A DNA stretch of 64,000 bases, from contig CP084613.1 of assembly GCA_025917655.1 (NCBI GenBank), positions 744,001-808,000 of the forward strand. Reading direction: 5' to 3'. How positions within the stretch are numbered: position 1 is the stretch's first letter; the number at the start of each line of letters is the position of its first letter. Position numbers and translations under genes: made by a program. Origin of the DNA: Chlorella sorokiniana (taxonomy: Eukaryota > Chlorophyta > Trebouxiophyceae > Chlorellales > Chlorellaceae). Positions 11,436 through 22,900 of the stretch are shown in pieces. The notes beneath the pieces are model-generated. The model was given only the letters and a program-made list of their open reading frames with translations, was not told the DNA's origin and did no database searches.

Positions 11436-12008
11436 GCCAGCCGCGATGAAGGCATCGGCCTTGAGCGACCATGCGCAAGGCTTCCTGCACAGCTCGCACT
11501 CCTTTTTGTCTGTGATGTGCTCATTCATCCTCTGCTTTTGTGCAACGGGCGCCAAAACACCCACCTCCGCCGAGCCACCGTTAGAAGATTGCTCTGCGCA
11601 AAATGAGAGCCTGGACATACACAAAGCAGCGGGTGCTGGTGGCCGGCTGCGCCGACGGGCGGCTGCCAGTACCGCCAAAGTCATCCCAGTGGCTTTGCTT
11701 GCAAATTGCTGACCGGTGACCGACATATCACTTGATTATGCATGATTGACCACCTGAGAAGAGGGACCGCGGGCGAGGCAGTCCTCCCGCGTGTTGTGAA
11801 TGACGTGGTGGGGGCGCGGGTCTTGTTATTGCGGCCTAACCCGGCCCCAATGCACTTCAATCAGCTCAAGTAGCAATCCTTGTCCACCACTGCTGTCTAG
11901 CTCCTCGATTGCTGCAGCTGTGTGCACCTAGGCAAACAACTTCGCCAACAAACTCCCAAGCATTGTTTCAAAGACCACATGGTGAACATTTGCTTTTAGA
12001 TTTTGTTC
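11436..12008. other. intergenic stretch, no gene recognised
   Basis: This is 570 bases between the permease 3' end and the ABCG start. Small open frames on both strands have no recognisable features. The last 200 bases are AT-richer and probably hold the ABCG promoter; no clear TATA box was seen. Confidence 0.4.
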
Positions 12009-15000
12009 ATGGCTTGCTTGCGCCTGTGCGCGCTCGCGGACATGGGCTCGCCTTCCGCGACCAGCCGTGTGGCTGCCCTCCTGGCCGTGCTGCTGTTTTC
12101 GGTCGGAGCCAGCCATGCACAACAGAATGGTGAGCCCCGTTTTGCGCAGCGAGAGCAGTAACCCTGACTTGGTTAGCTCACCTGCCTTTTGCCGCAAGTC
12201 GGCCCTGCCAGCCGCGATTGCCTTCCATCCTCCTGATCCTGCTGTCGCACTCGTCGCCGCCATGCAGCCACCTGCCCGGCGGGCTTCACTGGTCCTGGCT
12301 GCGCCCTCTGCCAGACCGCCGACGCCTGCGCCGCCAGCACCGGCAACGCGGCCGCCACCTGCAGCAACTCACTGGCCTTTGCCCCCGGCTTCCAGCTCAA
12401 GTCGTATGCCTGTGACCTGCCGCCGGGGGACCTGCTCAGCGGCCTGCTGGAGCCGGGCAGCCTGTTGGTGCAGTGCAGCGCCGCCAACGCCAGCTGCGGC
12501 ATCGGATTCGTGGTGGCCAGCCCGCGCGTGCAGGTGCAGTGTGCCGCCACAGGCTGCTCCTTCACCCCGGGCAGAGCAACCTGACGTGCTCTGACACATC
12601 CTGCTCATGCGCGGGAGACGCCAGCTGCGCCAACAGCAGTGAGTGGCTGCCTGGGGCCGCTATCTGGGGGTTTCCCGCTGCTGGCTGCTGCTGGCTGCCT
12701 GCCTGCCCTCGCATGCACCGTGCACGAGCTTCCCCTGCTGCTGGACGCACGTCGTTGTCACCCTTGCCTTTGCATGAGCAAGCTGCCTCCTCAGCTGCGC
12801 CACTCTCCTCAGCAGCCTCCCGCCCGCCCCGCCGCCGCCGCCCCCTCTGCAGCGCTGATTGCGGGCCTCGCCTCTGGCGTCAGCGGGCAGGCCAGCCTCA
12901 GCTGCAACGCCACCGGCAGCTGCGCCGTGCGCATCACGGGGCTGCCGGTGGATCAGATCGATGCCACGTGCCGCGCCGCAGAGTGCCTCACGGGCGGCGC
13001 CCGGGTGAGGCGGCAGCTGAGCCTGCTGGCTGGAACACTGCGTGCTTGCTCGGTGTCAAGTCTGCTCGCTTGCTTGGAATGTGCCCGCCCGGAAAAGCTC
13101 GCTGGAAGGCTCTTGCTGCACCTCGCTGCGCCTCCGATGGTCCCTCCCACAGGCCCCGCCCGGCAGCCCCCGCCAACCCCTCGCCCTCGCCCTCGCCCTC
13201 GCCAGCGGTGGCGCCGCAGCCGTCGTCCCCGGCGCCAGCGGCCCGGCGGCGCCTGCCCCCAAGGCTGGGGCGGCAACCGCTGCGCGCTGTGCCAGGACAA
13301 CTACGCCTGCGTGCGGGCCGAGAACGGCGGGCTGGGCAGCACCTCGGCCACCTGCTCCGCCGACCTCGCCTTTGCCCCCAACTCGGTGGCCAAGTCTTAC
13401 AGCTGCGAGCTGCGGGGCAGCGGCCTGCTCAACGACCTGCTGCAGCCGGGCACGCTGCTGGTGCAGTGCTTCACCGGGCTGCAGCCAGGGCAGGAGCTGA
13501 ACGGCGGCGCGGCCCCGGCTCCCGCCCCCGCGCCTGCGGCGGCGGCGCCAGCTGCCCCCCCCGCCTGCCCCCGCGGCCGCGGCGCCAGCTGCGGCCGCCC
13601 CACCGGCACCCGCGCTTACGGCGCCCGCGCCGGCCCCTGAAGCCATCTCTGTGCCGGGGCCATCAACGAAATCATCGGCTCCATCGGCGGAGGCGGCGCA
13701 CGACGCCGCGCGCTGCTGCAGGCAGGGGGGGCTCAGCGCTGCGAGATCGGCTTCAGCATCACAAACCCCGCCGTGGACGTGCGCTGCGCCGCCACAAACT
13801 GCACCATGGCGGCCGGGGCGCGCGGCGTGACGTGCCAGAAGACGGCGTGCGAGTGCCCTGGCCGCCCTGACTGCGGCAGCGGTGAGCGAGGGAGGGAAAG
13901 GGCAGGGCCCGTGGCAGGCCTTCAGCCCTGCCCGCGCCGCACCGCTGCTGCACTTCCGTGTGCTTGTTCGCTGCGCCCGCCCCTGCACATCCTGCACCTG
14001 TCAACTGCGCCAGCACCTGCGCATGCGGTGCATGCAGCCTGCGTGGATGAAGCCGCGGTTTGCTGTTGACCCACCCTCATGAGCCGCCCTGCACAACCAA
14101 CCAAACTTCCATCCCGCCCCCACCCCGATCTCCGGCCCCAGCCACCATCAAGGGCCTGATCGGCACCGCCACCGGCCAGGCCAAGCTGGACTGCGATGCG
14201 TCGGGCGCCTGCGCCATCATCCTGCAGGGCCTGCCCATCTCCCAGCTGGACGCCACCTGCTCCGCCGGCGAGTGCCTGGTGCCGACCGAGACACAGTTGG
14301 ACAATACCACAGCGCCTGGTGAGGAGCGGGAGGGCAGGAGAAAGAAGAGAGAAAGCCGTGCGCGCGCGGAACGAAGGAGGGGGCGGGCGGCTTGCTTGTG
14401 CCTCCCCAGAGCAAGGAGCAGCCTAGTCCGTCTCCCGCCAGCTGTACGGGAGCTCGCCAGCGAGGCTCCAACACCCAGCTGCCAATGCAGGGGCCCCAAT
14501 GACGTCGCACGCACGCACGCCGAGCCTGAGCTCGCCTGCTGCCCCCCCTCCCACCCACCCCCCAACCCACAGATGGCGGCGGCACCAACGTGAACACGGA
14601 TCCCGTCATCGCTGCGGTGCCGCTCATGGTGGTGCTGCTGGTAGCGCTGGCTGCGGGGGCCTACACCTACGCGCAGCGCGGCATGTGGGGCTACAAGATC
14701 AGCCCTGCGGATGCCCAGCAGCTGGCAGCGCTGGCAGCCAAGCCCGCACTCGCTGCCGCCGCCAACCGCGTGGGCGTTCTGGAGTTTGACAACCTGGCAG
14801 TGAGGTGCGCGGACACCCCTCGGCGCAGCGCCGGCCCACGTCCTTCCTGCCGCCTTGCTGAGCCTGTGTTTGCAGCCCGGGCGCCAGAGGCCCTCCTCCA
14901 AACTCAAGCATAAGCCAGCGCGGCGCCGCATTGCTGCATGGGTCGCTGTGATCGGTTGACCCGTGTGTGCAAGAAAATTTTGGATTCGCCCCTTGCAGCG

Positions 15001-18000
15001 TGCCCATCAGCGCCAAGGAGGCGGCCCGCAAGAGCGAGGCGCTGCGGCGCAAGGCGATGCTGCGCTCCGCCAGCGAGGGCGGGCTGGGGGAGGAGCAGGG
15101 CAGCGGCCTGCTGCGCCTGCTGGCCAACGCCAAGCACAAGCTGCACGTGCCCGGCTTTGGCGCGGGCGGCGGCGACGTCGAGCGCGCCGGCTTGGGTGAC
15201 GCCGAGAAAAGCGACTCCTTGGAGGATGCCCAAGGTTTGCCCCGCGCTTGCCCACGTCGTGCTTCTCGCTCTACCTTCCAGCCAATGCTGCTGTCTCTTC
15301 GCAGCGGTCGCGTTACCTGCCTGCATTCTGCGCCAGGCCACATTTGCCAGCCTGCTCCCCTCCGACCCACCCCCCGCCCCGCCTCATGCAGCTGCCGCCG
15401 ACTTTGTGGTTGGGCTGCACCGCCTGCCCGACCATCCCGACCGCTGGCACATCCTGCGCGGCTGCTCCGGCTCGGTGCACGGCGGCCAGGTGGTTGGCCT
15501 GCTGGGACCCTCTGGTGAGCGGCTGCAGCTGACGCTGGAGCTCTGCAGGCAGCGAGATGGCCCTGCCAGCACGTCTCGGCAGGGCCCCTCCCCATCTGTG
15601 CAGCGTATCAGCAACTGGCGGTCTCTCCAGCCCCGTTCATGATTGCTCTCGCTGCCTGCACGCCCTCGCATGCATGCTTGCCACCAATCTTGCGTGGGAC
15701 CCTCCCGACCTTCCGTCAACCCCTTCCCAAACCTTCCGCTTCCTGCCAGGCTGCGGCAAGACGACGCTGCTGGGCTCCATAGCCGGCTCAGCCATGGATC
15801 TGGGCAGCCGCTCGGTGCTCACTGGCAGCGTCGAGGTGGACGGCGTCAGGTGCCCCCGTGCTTGCAAACCGCCGACGAGTGCTCCGCGCTGCCGCTGCGA
15901 CCCCGAGGCGGGCTGCCCCTTGCTTTGCCTCCTGATGCGCCCTCCCCACTGATGGCCTCCACGTTGCCTCTGGAGCAGCAGCTGCGGCTTGATCCTGCTC
16001 GCACCAACAAAAACACTCGCTGGCTCCCGCCCCCTTTCTGCTGCCCTGCAGGCGGCGCAAGTCCCAGGTGGCGTACGTGCCCCAGAGCGACGTGCTGATC
16101 CCTCGCTGACGGTGCAGGAGTGCCTGCGCTATTCCGCGCTGCTGCGCCTGCCGCAGGACACCTCGCCGCTGGACCTGCAGGTAAGCTGCTCGTTGGGGGT
16201 GGCGGGGGTGCGCCTGTTGGGAAACTGACAGCCTGCCACGCTAAAGGCCGGCACACAAAGCGGCCGCTTCAGCTTGGACTTGTTGGATACTGCTGCTCGC
16301 TAGTGGCCGGAGTCCTATAAAAGTTCTGTGCTGCCCCTCACACGCCCCGCAGGTGCACATTGAGCGCGTGCTGGATGAGCTGGGCCTGCGGCACATCGCA
16401 GACACCAAGGTCGGCGGCTCGGGAGGCATCCGCGGCGTGTCTGGCGGCGAACGGCGGCGGTGAGTGCCCTGCTGCGTTGCGGGTTCAGGCGGCATGCCTG
16501 GCTGCTGCTCAGCATCTGTTGTCCCTTGCATCTGTGGTGATCCACACACTGGGCTGTAGAGGAAGAGCCGATGCCCCTCACTTGTTGCCTGCATCAACTG
16601 GCTGCTCACCCTCCGTCCCGCCCAGCTAGTGCTCCCTCAACGCCCCTGTTCTCACTGTCCTCCCTGCAGCGTCACCATCGGCATGGAGCTGGTCACCGAC
16701 CCGTCCATCCTCGTGCTGGTGCGCCCCTGCCCCCGCCTTGCTCCCCCCTCCCCGCTGTGCTCCCGCGTGAAGCGCTCCGCCCTGCCTTGCGCCTTGATCC
16801 CCCTTGCTGCATCCACTTTGCCCCCCTCCCCCCCACCATCGGGCTCACACCCATCCTTCCCCCATCCGTTTCCCTGCTCCGGGCTCTATCATGCCCCATG
16901 TCTTTCCGGCCCGCCCCGCCCTGCTGCACTGCTGCTGCCTGCTCCTCGCTTGTCTGCCCTCGCGACCCCACCTGCTGAACCCCTGCTTTCGATCGCCCGC
17001 CTTTTTCAGGACGAGCCCACCAGCGGGCTGGACAGCTTCACCGCTGACAAGCTGATGCGTGCGCTGCGGGGGGTGGCGGCGCCGGGCGCGTGGTGCTGGC
17101 CTCGCTGCACCAGCCCTCGCGCGACGTCTTCCTGGGGCTGGATCAGGTAGTGCTGATGGGGCACGGCCGCATGCTCTACATGGGACCGCCCGGGAAGGTG
17201 AGCGGGCGCTGCTGCGTGAACCCGCTGTGCTGCACCCTACCCCGCGGTAAATCATGTGTCGACCGGCCCCGGTGTTGGACTGTGCTTTGATTTTGGGGTG
17301 CTTGGTTCAGGCGCTTTGCATCCTTGGGCGGCGGTGTAGCGGTGCGCGGCGCTGAAGGACGGCATGTTTGCAGCGCTCAGGCTTCATGGTCGCGCTGCAA
17401 GCTTTGGATTCTGACTCGCCTGGTTGCGGCGTGCACACCTGGCCCCTGCCCCCCCCGCCCCAACCCCTGCTCACGCCGTGCAGCCGAAGCGTGGTTTGAG
17501 CGTCACGGCCTGCCATGCCCCCTGGCACCGCCATCGCCGAGCACATGCTGCGCGTGGCATCCGACGCTGCTGCCATCCGCCACCTGCTGCAAACGCTGGC
17601 GCTCGAGCCAGAGGGGCAGCCGGGCTCCCCCTGCCGCCAAGCGCAGCGCCTCTCGTGCCGGCCTGCTGGCGGCAGCAGCGGTCGGCGGCAACGGAGCGAC
17701 AGAGGACGGCGAGGGCGGCCTGCGGCCCTCGCCCTTTGACACCTCTCTGGGCAAGTTGTCGCCAGGGCTTGCGGACGCCGCAAACGGCCGCAGCAGCGGG
17801 CTGAGCCCTTCCAGCAGCGAAGCCAGCGATCTTGCAGGGGCAGCCAGCGGCGGCGGCGGCGTGGCCAAGCCCGGCGCTGCCCTGCCACCGCGCCGCCGCA
17901 AGGCATCGTTCGGGCGGCAGGTGTCGGTCATGTTTTGGCGCACGCTTGTTGACATTGGTGAGCCGCCGCTGGCGCGCTTTCCTCACCCAAGCCGCTGCTG

Positions 18001-20183
18001 CTCCGCTCTGTTGAGGCGGACAGGTGGCAGCTGCATGCCCTGTTGCCCCTGGGCGTGCTCCCGCACACCAACATCCGCCTCCTCCCGCCTCCTGTCCCGG
18101 TTGCCACAGTGCGCAACCCGGCGCTGCTGCTGCTTCACTCGCTGGTTGCGCTGGCGATGGGCCTCGTCATCGGCCTGACCTTCTTCGACCTCGACTACAC
18201 CAACATAGGTGGGCAGCGGTGTTTCCTCTATCAGTGCTTGTTTTTTTCTTTTTTTCCTTATTCCCTTTCCGTTTATGATATGTGTGTTGGGAAGGAGTTG
18301 CGAGCAGGGCTCAAACATGCATATGGCTGTGTGGCCCTGCCTTCAAACGCGCATACCCACACACGGCCTTCTGACATACGTACCGCGCTGCCTCTCTTCT
18401 TTGTCCTGTCGCAGGTGTGCAGAACCGCATGGGCAGCACCTTCTTTGCCCTCGCCTTCCTCGCCTTCTCCTCCCTCACCACCGTGGACCTGCTGATAGCG
18501 GAGCGGCAGGTGGTGACGCGGAGGTGCGCGGCGGCTACTACCACCCTGCCGCCTACCTCCTCTCCAAGCTCACCCTCGACGGATGTAAGTGCCGGTTTGA
18601 AAGAGCTTTCCGATGCCAATCCTTGCAAAGTGCCTGCCTCTTGACGCATGGCCGCGATTCAGCATGATGTGCCGGCCGCCGCCTCGGTGACCGGGCCGAA
18701 GTGCCTCCTCCCCTTCCGCAGTGCTGCTGCGCGTGCTGCCGGCCATCTGGTACTTCTTCCCCTTCTACTACCTGGCCGGCTTCCAGACGGGTGCGTGACA
18801 CGGCTCTGCCAGCTCCCTCTAGCTGCATATTCTCCTCGATAGGACCACCCGTTGTAGGGCCCCCACCGTCTCTTGCCAGCGTATGCCGCGAGGTTTGCCT
18901 GAGCCTCTTTGCCCAGGGGATCCTTAATCAGGGTTGTCTTGTTTCCGTCGGCTGCCTGCAGGCGCAGCATATGCCGCTGGGTACTGCCTGATCCTGGTTA
19001 CGTTCTCGTGCGTGGTGGGGGCCATGAGCATGTGCATCACAAGTGAGCGACCAGCAGCAGCAGGCAGTCGAGCCAGGGGCGGCCAAACTCCAGACAGCCG
19101 CTCCTGCCCCGCCTGCCTGCCTCCCCGCGCCCGCCGCCACCTCCTCTGCTCAACCCCCCTCTTGCTGCCCTCCCGCCCGCCTGCGTTCCTGTGTCTTGAT
19201 GCAGTCGTGTCCAACACTGCGGGGCAGGCCTCCTTCGCCATGAACTTCACCCTGCTCTTCTCCCTTGTCTTCACCGGCTTCCTCGTCAACGTCAACTCCA
19301 TCCCCGGTGGGTGCGACAGCAATCACCCTGCGTCGCCCAGTCACTGCCCGCATGCCTGCTGGTTCTTGCCGCCCTCGCCCCTCTGTTGCCCTGTGCCCGC
19401 CCCTACAACCCCATGGCCGCCCTTGCGCTGCGCCCGGGTGTTGCGGGTTGATGGGTCCGCTGCAGACAGGCCTCTGCCCGCCTGCCCCCACCTCCACCCC
19501 TCCCACCCCCCAATGCCCTGACCCCTCGTCTCGCCCCTCTGCCGCCCCGCCCCGCAGCCTGGCTGCGCTGGATCCACTACCTGTCGGTGTTCTACTACGC
19601 GTTTGAGGCCATGATCTCCGGCGAGCTGCGCGGCATGCTGTTCACGGTGGAGGTGGCGCAGGGCTCCACCATCCCAAACGTGACGGGCGAGACCTTCCTG
19701 GGCACCCTGGGTGAGGGGGCGCAGGCTGGGCGGCGGCGGCGCTGGCTGCCACGGGCCAGGGGCTGGGTGGCAGGCCGCAGGGGGGTAGTGCTTTTAGGCC
19801 GAGCTGCCTGGTATGAAGGCAGTCACCCCAGCCCGAAGGGCCTGCCTTGGCCTGGCGGCCCGACTCACCTGCCCTGAGGCACTCGAAACTGAGTGTGTTG
19901 TGCACTGCGTCTGAATCCCTCCACCGCAGGCTTCAAGACCGACCAGACCACCGTGGATATCGGCGTGCTGGTGGGCTTCTACTTCTTCTTCGTCCTCCTC
20001 ACCCTCGCCCTCTTCCTCCTCCGCCTGCCCCGCCAGCGCTCCAGCCCCGGCTGGCGCATGTGGCGGCGGCGCGGCGCGCAGCAGGCGCAGCCGCAGCCGC
20101 GCTCGTCGGAGTCTGCAGCCCCCAGCCGCAAGTGGACGAGCCCGGAGGGCAGCAAGCGCCCCTCACACACTGGCGCAAACTGA
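12009..20183 (+). CDS. ABCG-type half transporter with N-terminal Cys-rich ectodomain
   Basis: Exon 1 (12009-12129) encodes a signal peptide (LLAVLLFSVGASHA). Exons from 12268 to about 14330 encode two related Cys-rich modules (TCPAGFTGPGCALC and CPQGWGGNRCALC, each followed by a CSNSLAFAP/CSADLAFAP segment and a GQASLSCNATGSC-type segment), separated by a Pro/Ala/Ser linker. Exon 14573 on carries a membrane helix (VPLMVVLLVALAAGAYTY). The ABC domain follows: Walker A GPSGCGKTT split by an intron (about 15514/15751), signature VSGGERRR (about 16436), Walker B ILVLDEPTSG split by an intron (16720/17010), H-loop LASLHQPS. Six C-terminal membrane segments end at 20183 with a Ser/Arg-rich tail. 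The order ectodomain-TM-ATPase-TMD resembles the plant ABCG24/28 group. Frame breaks at about 12564-12573, 13240-13260, 16100-16103, 17075-17086 and 18519-18523, all in C/G runs. The substrate is unknown. Confidence 0.85.
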
Positions 20184-20474
20184 GGTGCAGCGCCATGCAC
20201 AAGCACCGCTCCGAAACATGTACACCTATCAAGCAACCCTGCTTCTAATTTTGCCACTACCTGCTTGTTCATGTCAGCGCCTTGCCTGCTGCATGCCTCC
20301 TCTCGGAAACGAGCCCTCAGAGCGTAGTGCCGAGAGCAGTGTCTAGCGGCCTTTCAAACATTCAACCCAACTTTTGAACCACTCATCCTTATCCTATATT
20401 ATTTGGTTTCCCGCTGTTGTTAGCAAAGCGAACGAAAATGCCAATCTGTCCCAGGATTGAGTGCACGCCCTCGC

Positions 20475-21511
20475 TCACAGGAGCTCTTGCAGCTGCAGGC
20501 GCTCCCCGCCTCCTGCGGCTGCCCGCCCTGCCACCAGCAGCTCCCGCAGCTTGGGGCTGATGCGCTTGGGCTTGTAGCTGCTGTCCAGGGACACCACGAC
20601 TGCCTCCGCCGACAGCACCAGCTGCTCATCTTCCTGCCGTTTGCTGCTGCCGCCGTGCGAGCGGCGGGGCAGAAGCCAGAGCTGCTGCTCAAAGATGAGG
20701 CGCGCGGCAGTGGCCTTGACCACCCGGCAGGTGCCGCGGAAGTGGTCCCCGACCGCAGCGGCCGCAGGTACTTCATGTTGAGCTCTGTGACAGCGAAGCC
20801 AGAGGAGCAGAGTCGGAGCGTGCTCCTACTAGCAGAGAGCGTTGCTTCCCTGGACAGCATGTCAGCTCCCTGGCTCATCACCTGACAGCGCTAGTGCATC
20901 CCCTTGGCGCGCCACGGCGTCTGCCGACACTCCCACATGGGACAAGAACTCGTGACGAACTGGAGAAGGGGGGCAGAGCGAGGTGTCGGCGCATGGGGAA
21001 GATGCTCGACCGCAAGCGCCCTGCAGCTTCTCACCGTGCTGCAAGTAGTTGGCGTACACAGCGTTGTTCACGACAGAGTATTGGTCCAGCTGTCGAGGGT
21101 GGGGACGTTGGAGAGAGCGGGTTCAAACAGGACATGCACTGCAGTGGCAGGGTCCCTGGCAGCGGAGGAGAGGGCGGCAACGAAGATCGTGCAGGCATGT
21201 GCCCAGCAGCCGCTTGGCCAAACAGAAGCGATGTCGCTGATCCTGCATACCTCATAGTCTCGCACAGCCATTTTGCAAGAGAAGCTGAATGGCTCTTCCG
21301 CCGTGCTGCCGTCGCCTGCTGCCCCTGCCGCCGCGGCCGACGGACACCGCAAGCGGTGGCGGGTCGCGGGCGCTAATGCCAGATCAGGCCGCCGCATTGT
21401 CGATTGATGCCGCAAAGGTGCATGTCTGGGACCTTGTAGCAGCGTTTGCTGCCCTCTGTGCGCCGTTGCAGTATGGTTCTGCCCCATCAGAAGCACAAAT
21501 GTGTCCGCCAT
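20475..21511 (-). CDS. acyl-lipid/acyl-CoA thioesterase, hotdog fold (ALT-like, plastid)
   Basis: Four exons (21251-21511, 21035-21089, 20882-20959, 20475-20784) give about 234 residues. The hotdog-fold core is clear: [18 protein letters not shown], with the catalytic-loop Asp and the Asn-Asn pair, [16 protein letters not shown], then [14 protein letters not shown] and the strand [11 protein letters not shown], ending [14 protein letters not shown]. This pattern matches plant ALT thioesterases, which release fatty acids or beta-keto acids from acyl carriers in plastids. The N-terminus before [10 protein letters not shown] is Arg/Ala/Ser-rich, as expected of a transit peptide; Met at 21397 is an alternative start. 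One base is missing in the C run at 20747-20750 (G run on the coding strand); restoring it closes the frame. The gene starts 160 bases from PSTK on the other strand. Confidence 0.82.
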
Positions 21512-21671
21512 TATTCAAACTTTCAGCTACATACCTGAAACCTCGCGCACGTCCTGAAATAGGCGACATGGGAGGGTGCTATTGAGCTGGCAGCACGCCC
21601 AGCATGGAGGGAGAGCAGTGCTTCTCCCTGAAGCGTTTGATCAAACGTTCAGTACATAATTAAGCTCCGTC

Positions 21672-22748
21672 ATGTTCCACGAGCCCTTCACTCCAGGTTC
21701 CAAGGCGCAAGCCTGTCTCCTGGTTTTGACAGGGTTGCCAGGGGCCGGGAAAACAACCCTCGCTCGAGCCCTGATGCATGAGGCTGTGCACCATCGCGTC
21801 GAGGTGCGGCATGTGTGCTTCGATGAGCATGGCTGTCAGCCTGAATTGGATGGTGACGCATGCGGCAGCAGCGAGGGGCACGCGGCAGAGGCAGCCCATG
21901 CTTTCAGTCCTGAGGCTTGGCGGGAGGCCAGGCAATACGCCCTAGCCCAAGTTGAGGCGGAGCTCAGGTTGACTGCTAGCCAGCAACTAATGCATGAGAG
22001 TAGCAAACAGGCCAGCATGGTCACGGCAGACCACCAGAGCTCAGCAGGCAGTGACCAAGCGCAGCAGCAGCAGCAGCAGGCAGACGCCGCCCAGCCGAGG
22101 CTGGTGATCGCAGATGACAACATGCAGTATCGGAGCATGCGAGGGGAGTGCTACGCGCTGGCCAGAGCGGCGGGTGCGGCCATAGTACTGCTGTACCTGC
22201 AGTGCGCTGAGACGCTGGCGCAGCAGCGCAACAGTTCGAGGCCAGCAGGGCAGCGTGTCCCGCTTGATGTAATCAGACGTATGGCGGCTCAGCTGGAGGA
22301 GCCGGGGACTGGCAGCAGCGACGGCAGCCAGTGGGAGCAGGGCTGCCTGCTGGTGCTGAGCAGCTGCGAGGCGGCGGCTGCCTGCCAGCACGGCACAGCA
22401 GTCCTCTGGCAACGCATTTGGCACCTGTGGGGCCCGCCTGCCCCGCCGCCTTACGATGCCCATGCGGCAGCGGCGGCCAGGGCGGCGGCGCAGGCGGCCA
22501 CCGCTGCCAACCGGCTGCACTCCGTCGACCTCGCAACACGGCATCTCCTGTCACAAGCCATGCAGCGCATTCAGGCTGGGCCGCCCCAGCGTAAAGCTGC
22601 GGCAGCGCAGCAGCTGAACAGTATGCGGAGAAGCTTGTTACAGCGGGCACAGCAGGCAAGTGCATCAGCACCCGATGAATTGCTCGCAACGGATCACTGG
22701 GTGGCAATGTTTCAGCAGCAGTGCACTGCAGCACTTGATCAGATGTAA
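21672..22748 (+). CDS. PSTK: O-phosphoseryl-tRNA(Sec) kinase
   Basis: An intronless, intact frame of 358 residues. The N-terminal P-loop is LTGLPGAGKTTLARAL. The central family block reads VIADDNMQYRSMRGECYALA, matching the 'DDN-x-x-SMR' motif of eukaryotic and archaeal PSTK; then LLYLQCAETLAQQRN, VPLDVIRRMAAQLEEPG and a WEQ motif follow in the family's order. PSTK phosphorylates Ser-tRNA(Sec), the step before SepSecS makes Sec-tRNA, so its presence implies selenocysteine decoding in this alga. An acidic/Gln-rich insert with a CAG run (about 22063-22080) lies between the two halves. The C-terminal 100 residues are Ala/Gln-rich and not conserved in my memory of the family. KTI12 was considered, but the DDN-SMR block fits PSTK better. 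The lack of introns contrasts with every neighbour. Confidence 0.85.
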   Translation: MFHEPFTPGSKAQACLLVLTGLPGAGKTTLARALMHEAVHHRVEVRHVCFDEHGCQPELDGDACGSSEGHAAEAAHAFSPEAWREARQYALAQVEAELRLTASQQLMHESSKQASMVTADHQSSAGSDQAQQQQQQADAAQPRLVIADDNMQYRSMRGECYALARAAGAAIVLLYLQCAETLAQQRNSSRPAGQRVPLDVIRRMAAQLEEPGTGSSDGSQWEQGCLLVLSSCEAAAACQHGTAVLWQRIWHLWGPPAPPPYDAHAAAAARAAAQAATAANRLHSVDLATRHLLSQAMQRIQAGPPQRKAAAAQQLNSMRRSLLQRAQQASASAPDELLATDHWVAMFQQQCTAALDQM

Positions 22749-22900
22749 GGATCTTCCTCTTTGCGGTGGTAAACCTTTACCCAGAAGGGAAACGACTGCT
22801 GCAGATGCCTGAGTTGATGTTCGCACGCGATCTGTGAGACCCTCCTTCATGCCAGGTTCTTCATTACATGTGATCTCATTCTCTCAACGGATCATGGGGA

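Noticed and set aside
12473-13870. A 465-codon alternative frame within the ABCG ectodomain
   Set aside because: It overlaps the Cys-rich modules in another frame; only the short Ser/Pro linker around 13160-13230 in that frame may be genuinely used, because of a frame break.
2964-16110. In-frame TGA codons in the prolyl hydroxylase and ABCG genes (and in MCM5) as selenocysteine codons
   Set aside because: PSTK in the window makes Sec decoding plausible, but after each of these TGAs the conserved motif continues in another frame, so base loss explains them better than recoding.
21672-22748. KTI12/Elongator-associated kinase
   Set aside because: The P-loop alone would allow it, but the DDN-x-x-SMR block and following order match PSTK.
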